A stretch of 64,000 nucleotides of DNA. It comes from CALMFG01 sp963674805 (lineage in GTDB: Bacteria; Bacillota; Clostridia; Christensenellales; CALMFG01). Under the pieces are notes generated by a model. It saw only the letters and a list, made by a program, of their open reading frames with translations, was not told where the DNA came from and made no database searches. The translations under genes were made by a program, and so were the position numbers. The stretch is taken from contig CAXXNY010000016.1 of NCBI GenBank assembly GCA_963674805.2, forward strand, positions 124,001 to 188,000, read 5' to 3'. Shown piece by piece: positions 16,464 through 26,376 of the stretch (within the stretch, counting starts at the first letter, position 1; each line of letters starts with the position of its first letter).

Positions 16464-18019
16464 CGTGTAGAAACTCCAGGTTCATCGCTGTGCCGATAAC
16501 CGGGATACCGTCTGCAAAGACGGTGTAGTCCCGAAAAAAGCAGCATAGACTTTGCCATCCTTAAACCTAACGGCGTGCACAGTATCACCATAGCAATACT
16601 GAAAATTAGAAATATAACATGCGGGATGGGAAACTTTGACTTCGAAGCAGGCTTCTGCTCACCAGTGGTTTCCTTGACAATCATATAAACTTTCGAAAGC
16701 GTCCCAAGGCTAAAGGCCAGACCATATAACGGGTATATCAAGACATTGATCAGGCAGCATAATATCCACGTTCCAAGCCAAACAACGGGCCTCTTATTTA
16801 ACCATTTGAGCTGTAATAAAAAATATAAGATAAATATAAGATAAAAGCGGTCAATTGCGTCGCCGAGCAAAAACACAACCAGGAAAAATGTCACTTTATT
16901 ATCAAAAATAAAATAAAAGATCGTGACAATCGCCAAAACAAAGATGATGGTCTCAATCGTAAATACATAGTCCATGGACATATAGTTTTTATCAAATATA
17001 TGATCCATCACCGATCCTTCCAAAAAAGAGTACAGCCCAGATGAAGGAAAAAAGTCTTTAAACGGCGTTCTGCTGAAGGTGAATATCTGTTCATAAGGAA
17101 CTAATTCCTCACCAATGTGCCATAAATCCCCATTAAAAAACAGTCCTTTAACCGAAACCAGTTTAACAAGTCCTAAAGTTATGAGGAAAGGCAGATTGAT
17201 AATTTCTTTTCGATTTTTCTTTGTAAACTGCATTAAAAATATACCGGCAATCAGCACCACGCAGATAATTGTGTATTTGACCGGTAATGGTAAGCGAACC
17301 AGCTCTCCTGTTTGGCTGTTTAGATAGCTGCTGGAAAACAGAAAAATAAGCGAAAACGGTGTGATTTTCTGACCCCAGAGGATGATTTTTTCAGTTACAT
17401 CCTCTCTCTTATAAAAGCCGATTAGCACCGCAAGAATCGTGAGATAGCTGAAATAGTCTAAAGAATTACTGTCAATTTTTATTCCATGCTGGATGACTGA
17501 GAACAACTTAAAATCGTTCCACAGCAGTATGCCATTGAAAAATGCTAAATAGGCGAGCTTAACCGTTAACAACAGAATAAGGTACTTAATCGATCGTTGA
17601 ATACAGTCGACGGTTGAACATGGCCCATACTTAATATAGACAAAGAAGATGATAAACAGGCATTCCAACAGAAAGCGGTTAAAGTTCCCGTTAATCGAAT
17701 AAAAGAACACATTAACGATTAGGGCTGCGAAAGGAACGGCAAATTCATCAAAATGTTTTTTCTGTTTTAATTCCTGAGAGACTGCAAATAATTTTTTTGG
17801 CAATAAAGTAACACCGACGGAGAAAATGATGATCGTACAGAAAATAAAATTGACTTCAGAGACTTTGTCAATGTTACCTTCCGATATCATTGAAAAAATA
17901 ACGTCGGGATATTCGATAGGTTTATCAATAAAAATAAAATAACAGACGATACATGCGAGCAGACATAAAACAATCGCCGCAATAGTTATGATGAGGCTGG
18001 TTCGTGAGCGTTTATCCAT
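16460..18019 (-). CDS. Polytopic membrane protein, unknown function
   Basis: A 519-residue protein with about twelve hydrophobic segments and short charged loops. The architecture resembles GT-C glycosyltransferases or polysaccharide polymerases, but no diagnostic motif is visible. The ATG at 18019 follows GGAGAAAA and a strong promoter. The last 25 residues (about from RLCRR) are basic and unlike the rest. Reading one base differently at a T6 run near 16535 gives the alternative tail DYTVFADGIPVIGTAMNLEF, so a frameshift near the 3' end is possible. The pair with the next gene is flanked by repeat scars at 14.76 and 18.26 kb. Confidence 0.72.
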   Translation of the reverse strand: MDKRSRTSLIITIAAIVLCLLACIVCYFIFIDKPIEYPDVIFSMISEGNIDKVSEVNFIFCTIIIFSVGVTLLPKKLFAVSQELKQKKHFDEFAVPFAALIVNVFFYSINGNFNRFLLECLFIIFFVYIKYGPCSTVDCIQRSIKYLILLLTVKLAYLAFFNGILLWNDFKLFSVIQHGIKIDSNSLDYFSYLTILAVLIGFYKREDVTEKIILWGQKITPFSLIFLFSSSYLNSQTGELVRLPLPVKYTIICVVLIAGIFLMQFTKKNRKEIINLPFLITLGLVKLVSVKGLFFNGDLWHIGEELVPYEQIFTFSRTPFKDFFPSSGLYSFLEGSVMDHIFDKNYMSMDYVFTIETIIFVLAIVTIFYFIFDNKVTFFLVVFLLGDAIDRFYLIFILYFLLQLKWLNKRPVVWLGTWILCCLINVLIYPLYGLAFSLGTLSKVYMIVKETTGEQKPASKSKFPIPHVIFLIFSIAMVILCTPLGLRMAKSMLLFSGLHRLCRRYPGYRHSDEPGVSTR

Positions 18020-18069
18020 TTTTCTCCGAATGATAATTGATGAAGGTTTGTTTTAGTATAGCCATAGAT

Positions 18070-18098
18070 AAAGTATATCCTATTTACCTTTTTGTCAA
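18070..18098 (-). promoter_or_regulatory. Sigma-A promoter of the membrane-protein pair
   Basis: TTGACA (18093-18098), a 17-base spacer and TACTTT (18070-18075) on the minus strand, about 50 bases before the start codon at 18019. Confidence 0.75.
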
Positions 18099-18249
18099 GT
18101 ATATGGGTATAATTTAATTTCCTTATTTAATTTCCTTATTTATTTGTCATATTCGGCCTATCGCCATATATACGGTCCATATCTCATTTCCCCGTAATCT
18201 GAAGTCCGAAACGCACTTAAAATGAGCAGTATGATTTCGACCCTAAAAC

Positions 18250-18300
18250 AAAAAAGCCCGAGAATTCGGGCTTTATCACTGATACGGGGAACAGACGTCA
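18250..18300 (-). repeat. Att-like repeat copy 2 with terminator
   Basis: AAGCCCGA (18254-18261) and TCGGGCTT (18266-18273) form an 8-bp stem. With the A-run at 18250-18255 it makes an intrinsic terminator on the minus strand, serving the PTE gene of module B. The bases from 18259 to about 18293 match copy 1 at 14764-14799. The tRNA-like part is shorter here. Confidence 0.65.
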
Positions 18301-18340
18301 ACTGCATAAATGTCTAATCCGCTCTGCTTCGTTTATATGA

Positions 18341-19409
18341 TTAAGAAAATGAAAAAAAATGCGCCGGATTATCTACAAGCAATTTATTAATATCGCGTAC
18401 CGGAACACCCAGATCTTGCAGTATGTTATATACTGTTTCAATAAAATGCGCATACCCATTCCCGCCATAGCCCGATAATAAATGCTTTATGGCAGATATC
18501 ATTGCCGATTAGCAGCTGGTCGATATATCCCCGGGAAATTAATTCCGCAATTGTTTCACAGCGATCCCAGTCCGTCGAAAACGGCCCCGGAATATACTGC
18601 CGCCGATCCCTTGGTATCATAAATTCATGACCAAAATTATCAAAGGACACATAGGCTCCTCTGTCCAGCAACGCGCATATTTCGTCCAGATCAATATTTC
18701 TGGCTACTGCCATATGGTTAATACACACCTTTTCAATGTTCGCGCCATACTTCTCAAGAATCGAAAGCGCGGTCTTCCCCAATAATCCTTTCTCTCCGGG
18801 CGCCGCCCACGGAAAAACATGAACCTGCATTGATGCGCCGGTCTTCATCTGTGCCTGTGCCGCTCCCTTTAATACCTTCTCCTCATTCGGCTGAAGGACG
18901 GATGAAAGCCCTATCTCACCAATAAAACCGCATCTGACGTTTGGATAGCCCGAACCCTCGGTAATATCGTGGACAATTTCATCCCGTATCGTCTCCACGG
19001 TCTTCTCCGGCATATCCTCAGGATGCGTATCGGCATAATAATATCCTGAGCCTGCAACGATATTCACGTTTGTCGCTTTTGCGACGGCGTACAGCGCCGC
19101 CAAGTCACGCCCAAGCCCGATGCTCGTAGCGTCAACAATCGTTCCGCCGCCTTTTTGCCTATACAGGTTTAATTCCTTTATTGCGGATTCAACATTGTTG
19201 ATTACCAGATTGTCTCGCAGCCCCCAGGGAAATGTCCGCGCATTTCCCAGATTCTCCATTGACAGCGGCCGTTCAGACAATGCAATATACGTGGTTTCAA
19301 GCGGCATCACAAACTGGCCGGACATATCAATCAAAATATGGTCATGAGAAGAGGTAATCCCCATGTCTTCCGGGGCTATATCCCCTAAAACCGTAACGAC
19401 TTTTTTCAT
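18341..19409 (-). pseudogene. Phosphotriesterase (PTE)-family protein, frameshifted near the 3' end
   Basis: PTE-like metal-dependent hydrolase or lactonase of the amidohydrolase superfamily. The start ATG at 19409 follows GGAGG. The metal motif SHDHILID is at the N-terminus, GEIGLS supplies the bridging region, and HVFPWA, INHMAVA and GNDICHK are later ligands. The open frame ends at 18438 in a nonsense tail. Removing one base from the AAA at 18480-18482 (plus strand) restores SGYGGNGYAHF and then VRDINKLLVDNPAHFFSF, the normal family C-terminus, with a stop at 18341. So it is one base away from a full-length gene: a recent mutation or a sequence error. It sits downstream of the module B permease. 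Confidence 0.85.
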
Positions 19410-19434
19410 ATGCACACCTCCAAAACACTGACCA

Positions 19435-20406
19435 TCAGCTTCTTCTTACGCTGATTGCGATTGCGACAAGCAGAATGAAGCCCTTTAGTATCGTAATCAC
19501 AAACGGGTCTACACCCAGCAGAATAAGCCCGTTCGATAAAAACCCGATTACCAGCATGCCGAGAAAAGTACCGGCAACAGATCCTCTTCCGCCAAAAAGA
19601 TGAGTTCCGCCGAGCACGACCGCGGTAATCGCATCCATCTCATAGCCCTCACCAGCAATCGGTACGGCGGCCGCGGTTCTTGCCGCGAGCAGTATGCCGC
19701 TGATGGCTGCTGTTGTGCCGCTGATAGCATATACGGCAATCCGAATACCGTCCACGTTGATTCCGGATAAACGCGCTACTTCACGGTTCCCCCCTACCGC
19801 CAGAACATGGCAGCCGAACTTCGTCAGCTTGAGCACCCCGATACATAAAATAAATATTATCAGCGTAATCATAACCGGAATCGGCACCGGCCCTATGTAA
19901 CCCTGGCCTAAGCTCAAATAGTTATCCGCAAACCCATAGAGCGGCGTTGCTTTTGTGTAGACCATAACGGTTCCTCTGATAATAGACATCATGGATAAGG
20001 TTGCGATAATATCCGGGATTTTCAGCTTAGTAATAATGGTTCCGTTCACCATGCCGATAATCGTACCGGACAAAATGGCGGCTACCAGTGTCAGTGCCAG
20101 CGAACCTGTTGAGAGATTAACCACTGCCGCCACTACGCCTGATGCGGCCACAATCGATCCAACCGACAGGTCAATACCGCCAAGCAGAATAACAAACGTC
20201 ATTCCAAAAGCAAGTAGCGTGATAATCGTAATCTGCCTGATAATATTCACTATGTTTCCAAACGTAAAGAATTTATCCGTCATGCTGGCAAAAAAAACAA
20301 TCATCATTACCAAGAAAATTGATATGCTTATTAATTGCATAACTGACGGATTTATATGGAACGTTTTCTTGTTCGCGTCCTTCCCTTTTACAATTTCACT
20401 GTTCAT
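19435..20406 (-). CDS. Sugar ABC transporter permease, CUT2 type (module B)
   Basis: A 323-residue polytopic permease of the RbsC family with GGIDLSVGS at about 76-84 and the later VVLGGTHLFGGRGS block. The N-terminus is longer and more polar than in the other copies. It starts four bases after the ATPase stop and is followed after 25 bases by the PTE gene. It partners with the ATPase at 20410-21939 and the lipoprotein at 22022-23101. Confidence 0.95.
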   Translation of the reverse strand: MNSEIVKGKDANKKTFHINPSVMQLISISIFLVMMIVFFASMTDKFFTFGNIVNIIRQITIITLLAFGMTFVILLGGIDLSVGSIVAASGVVAAVVNLSTGSLALTLVAAILSGTIIGMVNGTIITKLKIPDIIATLSMMSIIRGTVMVYTKATPLYGFADNYLSLGQGYIGPVPIPVMITLIIFILCIGVLKLTKFGCHVLAVGGNREVARLSGINVDGIRIAVYAISGTTAAISGILLAARTAAAVPIAGEGYEMDAITAVVLGGTHLFGGRGSVAGTFLGMLVIGFLSNGLILLGVDPFVITILKGFILLVAIAISVRRS

Positions 20407-20409
20407 ATG

Positions 20410-21939
20410 TTATCCTACACTTTCATAGTTTTCTTTTTTCTGGCCTGTTGCATACAGCATGATCAGTTCCTCTGTGGCCGCTTCGCGCGAAACCTCGGCG
20501 ACAATTTTGCCCTCCCTGACCACAAGCACCCTGTCGCATAAGCTCAGTGTTTCGGGTAATTCGGAAGAAACAATTATCAACGATACCCCCTGATCAGCAA
20601 GGCTCCTCAATATCCGGTATATTTCCGCTTTTGCGCCAACATCAATGCCTCGCGTCGGTTCGTCCATAATCAATATTTTCGATTCGGTGGCCAGCCATTT
20701 CGCAACAATGGCTTTTTGTTGGTTCCCCCCGCTCAACTGCCTTGCCAGTGTATTCTGGCCGGTAAGTTTAATTGCCATGCGGTTTATATAGTCCTGAACC
20801 AATCCCTTCTGCTTTTTAAAATTGATAAACCCGCGGCTGACGAGCCGGTCCAAAACAGCAAGCGAAATATTAGAGCGAATGGAATGCTCCAGAATGATGC
20901 CTTCCATAGCACGGTCCTCTGGTATAAATCCGATACCGTTTTTGATTGCCTGTTTGGGCGAAGATATCTCGACCGCATTACCGCGAATCCATATCTCCCC
21001 TTTATTGCTTTTGTCCGCGCCAAAAAGCATTTTAACGATCTCGGTTCTTCCGGCGCCGACCAGCCCTGAAAATCCCAGGATTTCTCCCTTATAGAGATTA
21101 AAACTGATGTTCTGCACTTTTTCTCCGCTTAGGTTTTTCACAGACAAGACTTGCTCTTTCATATTTACCTGATGTTTGACCGAACGGCTGTAATAATCGC
21201 TGACTATTTCACGCCCGATCATATACCTGACGATGTCTTCCTTTGTTTTAAAGTCTTCTATCGGTGCAGTAATGACGTGCTTGCCGTCTTTTAATACCGT
21301 AACCCGATCAGCGATCTCAAATATCTCTTTGAGACGGTGAGAAATATAAACGATTGTTACGCCTTTCTTGGTTAAGCTGCGGATAATACTGAACAGGTTC
21401 TGTACCTCGGATTCCGTCAGTATTGCGGACGGTTCGTCCATAAAAATAATCTTCGCGTGAAACGCAATCCCTTTTACGATTTCCAGCATCTGTTTTTCCG
21501 CTGTCGATAACGATGAAACGGTCTGCTTCTCATCAATATCAAGTCCAATCGTCCGGCAGAGTTCCCGTGCCTGCTGCTGCATCTCCTTGGTTTTAATGAT
21601 GCCTAGGGCAGTTGTCTTCTCTCTTCCGACAAAGAGGTTAGATGTTACACTCATATCCTGAAGCAAGCTGAACTCCTGATAGATCGAGGCGATGCCATGA
21701 TTCAGCGCATCTTTCGGGCCCTTGATGACACATTCCTTTCCATTCAACAGAATTCTGCCCGCGTCGCTATGATGCGCACCGCAAATGATTTTTACCAATG
21801 TCGATTTGCCCGCCCCGTTCTCACCTACCAAGGCGTGTACTTCTCCCGGCATTACTTCAAAGGTGACATCATCTAATGCCTGCGTCGTGTCAAAGCGCTT
21901 TGATATATGTTCCGCATATAATATTGGAGTTTCCCCCAT
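20410..21939 (-). CDS. Sugar ABC transporter ATP-binding protein, CUT2 type (module B)
   Basis: A 509-residue tandem ATPase. Walker A GENGAGKST is at 39-47 and Walker B IIFMDEPSAIL in domain 1. Domain 2 has the degenerate Walker A GLVGAGRTE, the signature LSGGNQQK and LIMDEPTRGIDVG. It energises module B sugar uptake. Its ATG follows a GGAGG ribosome binding site. Confidence 0.96.
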   Translation of the reverse strand: MGETPILYAEHISKRFDTTQALDDVTFEVMPGEVHALVGENGAGKSTLVKIICGAHHSDAGRILLNGKECVIKGPKDALNHGIASIYQEFSLLQDMSVTSNLFVGREKTTALGIIKTKEMQQQARELCRTIGLDIDEKQTVSSLSTAEKQMLEIVKGIAFHAKIIFMDEPSAILTESEVQNLFSIIRSLTKKGVTIVYISHRLKEIFEIADRVTVLKDGKHVITAPIEDFKTKEDIVRYMIGREIVSDYYSRSVKHQVNMKEQVLSVKNLSGEKVQNISFNLYKGEILGFSGLVGAGRTEIVKMLFGADKSNKGEIWIRGNAVEISSPKQAIKNGIGFIPEDRAMEGIILEHSIRSNISLAVLDRLVSRGFINFKKQKGLVQDYINRMAIKLTGQNTLARQLSGGNQQKAIVAKWLATESKILIMDEPTRGIDVGAKAEIYRILRSLADQGVSLIIVSSELPETLSLCDRVLVVREGKIVAEVSREAATEELIMLYATGQKKENYESVG

Positions 21940-21969
21940 CGAATTCCCTCCTTTATTGTTTTAGACAGA

Positions 21970-21989
21970 AGGCCGGCTTCTGCCGGCCT
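21970..21989 (-). other. Intercistronic hairpin after binding-protein gene B
   Basis: AGGCCGGC (21970-21977) pairs perfectly with GCCGGCCT (21982-21989) around a four-base loop. It lies between the binding-protein and ATPase genes. No T-run follows. Confidence 0.7.
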
Positions 21990-22021
21990 CCCATACACGT
22001 TAAGAAAGTTCGCTGTTATTG

Positions 22022-23101
22022 TTATTTCCAATCTGTATAGCCGAACTCTTCTACTAAGGCCTTCCAAGAATCGGTGTCATACCATCTTGGAATTAGAATG
22101 GTCTGGTCAAATTCCAGCGCATCTCTGCCCGGATATTCATCAAGGCTGTCAACCGTGATCGGGTAAACAGGAATGGTGATCTTCTTTTCAACTTCAATAC
22201 CATTGATAATGTCATCAGCGGCTTCAGCAGCTGTCTTCCCAAACAGTGCTGCCATATGCGCTGATGTTAAGCCGTAGTTGGTACCTTCGCTGATCAGTTC
22301 AACCGCATCGTCTTCAGCGTCTACTGCCGCAATCGCGACATCGATGCCGGCAGCCTTACCTGCGTAATATGCGCCGAGTCCGCCACCGTCATTGATAGCG
22401 AAAACCGCATCAAGATCCGGATGGGCCTGGAAGATTGCTTCCATTTTTTCAAGTCCTTCCGCTCTTGTTACTGCCTGTTCCGTAGCGACAATTTCAATGT
22501 CGGGGAAGTAAGACATCACTTTGCGGAAAGCATCCGATCTCTGTACCACAATGTCAAGCTGCGGGAAGTCGAGCAATGCAACTTTTCCCTTACCATTTAA
22601 CTTCCATGCAATGTATTCTCCACCATATCTGCCCATTAGTTCATTGTCAGAAGTCACATGGCAAGCACGTTCTCCACCAGTTGCATCTATATCCAGCATG
22701 ATGACCGGAATCCCGGCTTTGTTACAAGCTTCAACCGCCGGTGTAATACCAGCTGAGTCAGACGGATTAATGAAAATAACCTGGCATCCCATTTGAATGT
22801 AGTCTTCGACATTACCGATCTGCTTGTTGATATCCATGCTGCCTTCAGCCATGACTACTTTATAGCCCAGCTGCTCAGCTCTGTTCTTTAATGCCTCCAA
22901 AACTGAGTTCAGTACAGGAATTTCGGTGGTATAGTAGCTGACACCGATCAGGATTTCCTCTTCCGGTTCCGGGGCACTTTCTTCGGCTTCAGCGGCTTCT
23001 TCCGCCGCTTCGGTTACAGGCGCTTCAGCCTTGTTGGCAGCGCATGCCGATAAAGCAAAAACCATAATCACAACTAAGATGACTGTTACGATTCTTTTCA
23101 T
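22022..23101 (-). CDS. Sugar-binding lipoprotein, CUT2 type (module B)
   Basis: A 359-residue binding lipoprotein. The start at 23101 follows AGGAGG. The lipobox is LSAC with Cys20, followed by an Ala/Glu-rich linker. The mature domain begins EILIGVSYYTTEIPVLNSV, typical of the ribose-binding class. The C-terminal extension after VDSLDEYPG is longer than in RbsB. It is divergent from an AraC-type sensor-regulator, which probably controls it. Confidence 0.95.
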   Translation of the reverse strand: MKRIVTVILVVIMVFALSACAANKAEAPVTEAAEEAAEAEESAPEPEEEILIGVSYYTTEIPVLNSVLEALKNRAEQLGYKVVMAEGSMDINKQIGNVEDYIQMGCQVIFINPSDSAGITPAVEACNKAGIPVIMLDIDATGGERACHVTSDNELMGRYGGEYIAWKLNGKGKVALLDFPQLDIVVQRSDAFRKVMSYFPDIEIVATEQAVTRAEGLEKMEAIFQAHPDLDAVFAINDGGGLGAYYAGKAAGIDVAIAAVDAEDDAVELISEGTNYGLTSAHMAALFGKTAAEAADDIINGIEVEKKITIPVYPITVDSLDEYPGRDALEFDQTILIPRWYDTDSWKALVEEFGYTDWK

Positions 23102-23522
23102 TGTTTTTCCTCCTAAAATATTTGTTGATTCCATACAACCCGGATATGAAAGGTATTCACCTCCTTTTAAATATCCGCTTTTCTCTTGATAAAAAGATGA
23201 AAGTCTTACGTTGTTATGCTATCACGCATATTTTCATGTATAAACACACTGTTTTTTTGAATGCTTCATTTTTTGTGCTGTTTGGTGTGCAATTTTTGCT
23301 TAAAAATTATTTCGCAGAAATCTCATTTATTTTGCGCTCTTAAATCAGCGACAAATATTATATAGTAAAAAAACGTTCAGACCATAATTTCTAAACACCT
23401 GAAAAGCGCCGTTAGGCCCGCCTTATTCTTTACATCATTTTTTATAAGTGGTAACATAAAAATATACATTTCAATTCATTCCTTAATATGTTTTCATCTT
23501 AATTAAAGGGGAGATATACGGC
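23102..23522. promoter_or_regulatory. Divergent control region between module B and its AraC-type regulator
   Basis: On the plus strand TTTACA (23429-23434), 17 bases, TAACAT (23452-23457) is a plausible promoter for the regulator. Toward module B no near-consensus promoter is clear. Two related blocks, TCATTTATTTTGCGCTC (23323-23339) and TTCATTTTTTGTGCTG (23265-23280), may be activator sites. No gene is seen. Confidence 0.4.
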
Positions 23523-25820
23523 TTGAATACCGGTGCGGCGCGCTTAAACATCCGCGATCGAAGAAAAATACAACTTAGGACTGCCTTTTCTGTCTTTGTT
23601 GCCATTATTATATTGGTATTGATACTCGGCAGCCTTCTTTTTGGCTATATTCAAAGGCAGCTTCACGCTCATATTGAAAACCAAATCGTCAGCCAGCTGT
23701 CTTCGTTCCGAATTCAAATCGATCATCAGCTGATAAATGTTGAGGATTCAGTATACCGGAATATCGATTACGGCAGCATCATCGACTATCAAAATGCACG
23801 CCAGCAAAGCCTTAACGCGTCATCCGCCAGCAACGACGCGTCGGCCGAAGAGAGTCTAACTCCCGTAGAGCAGCAGGATAATACCGTGCATGCCCTTCCT
23901 GTTATGGATATGCTTCGCAATATTAAGCAGGGAAACGCGCAGATACAGGAAGTACTGTTATATATCAAAGATGCCGGTGAGGTGGTTTCCACTAATTCGG
24001 TGATTGACTCGGCCGATTTTTTTCAACGTGTTTATTTCTTTCAGTTCAGTGAATTGAATAGTTTAATGAACACTTCGATTAATACAGACGAACAGCAAAA
24101 TATACTTTTAACCAATGAATTTGTCTACTATTCCCCTTATTATGATCAGCTGTTTGAGACCACTTCTTTAATATTTTCATTGCCGATTAATACATGGAAT
24201 AACAATATTTCTTTAATCGTGCTTTTGGATGATTCCTGTATCGCCCTTGACGCTCCCGCTGCGGTGGATGCAAGCTCCACACTTTTGATGAACGGCAGTG
24301 GCGATGTGCTGAAGCGGTCAAATCGGGATTTAAATTTCTACGACATCAAGCATTCGGCTTTGCATGACCAAATATCAAAGAGCAGCGCGCTAAACGGTAT
24401 CGTCACAAGTAAAATCGGCGGCAGTGTTTATAATGCTTTTTTTATTAAATCTTTATCGTCTGATCTTATTTTGACATCAGTATTGCCAAAACAGCATGTC
24501 ACCGGTATGATGCTGGCCGGTCTCTCGGATATCATAAAGTGGATTTGGCTGCCGCTGGTGCTCATTCTGTTGGTCGCCGGTGTGATTACCCTATACGTTT
24601 ATCGCTATATCCTGGCCCGTAAGGTCGGTAATCTGTCTAAGGCAGAGCATAAGAAATCCGATTTAATCTTACATGTTTTAAATACGCATAACGAGAACAA
24701 TAAAGATAAACTGATTAAATTGGGAATCATCGGTAAGGGTGAAAGTTTAGCTGTTTGTGCCATATCGATGCTGCACTTTCAGGCACTTGCTGAGTGTCTG
24801 TCGGATGCACAGCTGGCTAAAAAGGCAGCCCGTCTCCATGAACAGATTGAGGCCGCGTTAAAGGATTTTTTAAGAGTCAATATTCTTTTCAGTCATCATA
24901 CATTTACGGTTTTAGTCAGTGATCCCCGTCCGGAAGCAGTACTCTCAAGCGATCTGTTTCAATCGCTTGAGGCGCTTACGGACAGGCTGGCGGAATCTTC
25001 CGGTTTATCTTTTACTGCGGGCATCGGTCAGGTGACAAAAAATCCGCAGGCCCTTGCCGAATCCGCACGCCAGGCCAAGCTGGCATTGAATCAACAGCTT
25101 TATCACGGTATCAATAAAGCGTATCATTATGCAATCCCTGAGCGTTCATCTCCTGCGATGATAAATTATTTGAATAAAAGCGTAATCGATAAATTATATC
25201 GCAATATCCAGGCCGGCAACGCAGACGAGCTTGAAGCAATCATCGATTCCATCGTTTCATCTATGGCTGAACGGGAAGAATCGGGATCTATCGTAAAGGC
25301 GGTATTCCGCCAGATGCTTTTTATCGGTCTTTCCGGTATCCCTGAGCAGGTGCTTGAAGCCGACAAATCCTTTATCAGTTATGATATTGTTCATAAACTG
25401 GAGAATTGCGATACGATTTTTGAAATGCAGAAATTTGTAATTAAGCAATGCAAGATGATTATCAGCAGCTCGTCACATGATAAGCATGTCATGTCAGCCG
25501 AAGAGTCCATTAAAAGTTATATCGAATATATCGAGGAAAACTACTACCGCGACATCCCGCTGGATGAAATATCATCGCATTTCAACTTATCCCCGTCATA
25601 TTTCAGCCGGCATTTTAAAGAGATGATTGGCACAACGCTGATCAACTATATCAATACATACCGCGTCGATATCGCCAAGAAGCTGATATTAGACCATAAG
25701 CAGAATATATATGAGATTGCCAACAGTGTCGGCTTTAATAATTACAACTCCTTTTCCAGAGCTTTTAAGGCGCGCGTCGGCGTTTCCCCGGAGCACTATA
25801 AAAAAGCACATCATAAGTAG
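23523..25820 (+). CDS. AraC-family transcriptional regulator with membrane-bound extracellular sensor
   Basis: A 765-residue one-component sensor-regulator. An N-terminal helix (about 20-42) is followed by an extracellular domain of about 290 residues. A second helix lies at about 338-360, then a cytoplasmic linker domain, and finally a C-terminal AraC HTH (about 660-763). The HTH contains LDEISSHFNLSPSYFSRHF and YEIANSVGFNNYNSFSRAF. The start is a TTG at 23523 after GGGGAG; this is the best-placed site. Such proteins in Firmicutes sense extracellular sugars or lipoprotein-bound sugar and activate neighbouring transport operons. Divergent placement makes module B the likely target. Confidence 0.9.
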   Translation: MNTGAARLNIRDRRKIQLRTAFSVFVAIIILVLILGSLLFGYIQRQLHAHIENQIVSQLSSFRIQIDHQLINVEDSVYRNIDYGSIIDYQNARQQSLNASSASNDASAEESLTPVEQQDNTVHALPVMDMLRNIKQGNAQIQEVLLYIKDAGEVVSTNSVIDSADFFQRVYFFQFSELNSLMNTSINTDEQQNILLTNEFVYYSPYYDQLFETTSLIFSLPINTWNNNISLIVLLDDSCIALDAPAAVDASSTLLMNGSGDVLKRSNRDLNFYDIKHSALHDQISKSSALNGIVTSKIGGSVYNAFFIKSLSSDLILTSVLPKQHVTGMMLAGLSDIIKWIWLPLVLILLVAGVITLYVYRYILARKVGNLSKAEHKKSDLILHVLNTHNENNKDKLIKLGIIGKGESLAVCAISMLHFQALAECLSDAQLAKKAARLHEQIEAALKDFLRVNILFSHHTFTVLVSDPRPEAVLSSDLFQSLEALTDRLAESSGLSFTAGIGQVTKNPQALAESARQAKLALNQQLYHGINKAYHYAIPERSSPAMINYLNKSVIDKLYRNIQAGNADELEAIIDSIVSSMAEREESGSIVKAVFRQMLFIGLSGIPEQVLEADKSFISYDIVHKLENCDTIFEMQKFVIKQCKMIISSSSHDKHVMSAEESIKSYIEYIEENYYRDIPLDEISSHFNLSPSYFSRHFKEMIGTTLINYINTYRVDIAKKLILDHKQNIYEIANSVGFNNYNSFSRAFKARVGVSPEHYKKAHHK

Positions 25821-25828
25821 TATGTGCT
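25796..25828 (-). terminator. Intrinsic terminator of module C, inside the 3' end of the convergent AraC gene
   Basis: Minus-strand stem AGCACAT/ATGTGCT (25805-25811 and 25822-25828) is followed by TTTTTT. It lies about 110 bases past the mutarotase stop and overlaps the last codons of the plus-strand regulator. Confidence 0.7.
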
Positions 25829-25937
25829 CTCAGCATCGCCTTTTATGTTTATATCATTTCGCGTATAAATCAAACGCGATATATTTCATCTTATTCTCTT
25901 TTAATTAATGTCACCGCGCTTAAACGGTTTATGGCAC

Positions 25938-26258
25938 TTATTCTCCTCTAAAAAAAAACACCTGCTGCATTAAAGGTTGTGCTCCTGTTTCGGAGTCCAT
26001 CTTCATCACCATAACATCCTTCATATATTCATTCCATTTGTCTACTATTATACTTTCAGCTTGTATTCTTGCTGCCTTTTTTACGCTGTCGCACTCATAG
26101 TATCCAAATAAATCATTCCCTGTGTTCCAGATCGTATAATTCCTGATGCCGGCTTCTTTTAAAACTTGTTTTAATTCCGGCCAAATGTTGTCATGTCTTT
26201 TGATATACTTATCTAACATTCCCGGCAGAACTTGAGCTCTCCAAGCATATCGCTCCAT
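25938..26258 (-). CDS. rhaM: L-rhamnose mutarotase
   Basis: A 106-residue RhaM-family protein, the same size as characterised members. The N-terminal MERYAWRAQVLPGMLDKY, the RHDNIWPEL motif with its His, and the FGYYECD strand are typical. It catalyses anomer interconversion of L-rhamnose or a similar sugar so that isomerase or kinase receives the right form. It is the last gene of module C, after the binding protein and a hairpin. Module A carries a second, more distant copy. Confidence 0.9.
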   Translation of the reverse strand: MERYAWRAQVLPGMLDKYIKRHDNIWPELKQVLKEAGIRNYTIWNTGNDLFGYYECDSVKKAARIQAESIIVDKWNEYMKDVMVMKMDSETGAQPLMQQVFFFRGE

Positions 26259-26324
26259 ATCTTTAACTCCTTATCAAAGTATGTCCTTTAGCTCCAGTCA
26301 TAACAGCCAAAGATAATCATGTTT

Positions 26325-26350
26325 AAGCGGCAAGGTCAACCTTGCCGCTT
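26325..26350 (-). other. Intercistronic hairpin after binding-protein gene C
   Basis: AAGCGGCAAGG (26325-26335) and CCTTGCCGCTT (26340-26350) make a perfect 11-bp stem with a four-base loop, between the binding-protein stop and rhaM. No T-run follows. Confidence 0.75.
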
Positions 26351-26376
26351 ACAGGTATCAATAATATGTACTCAGC

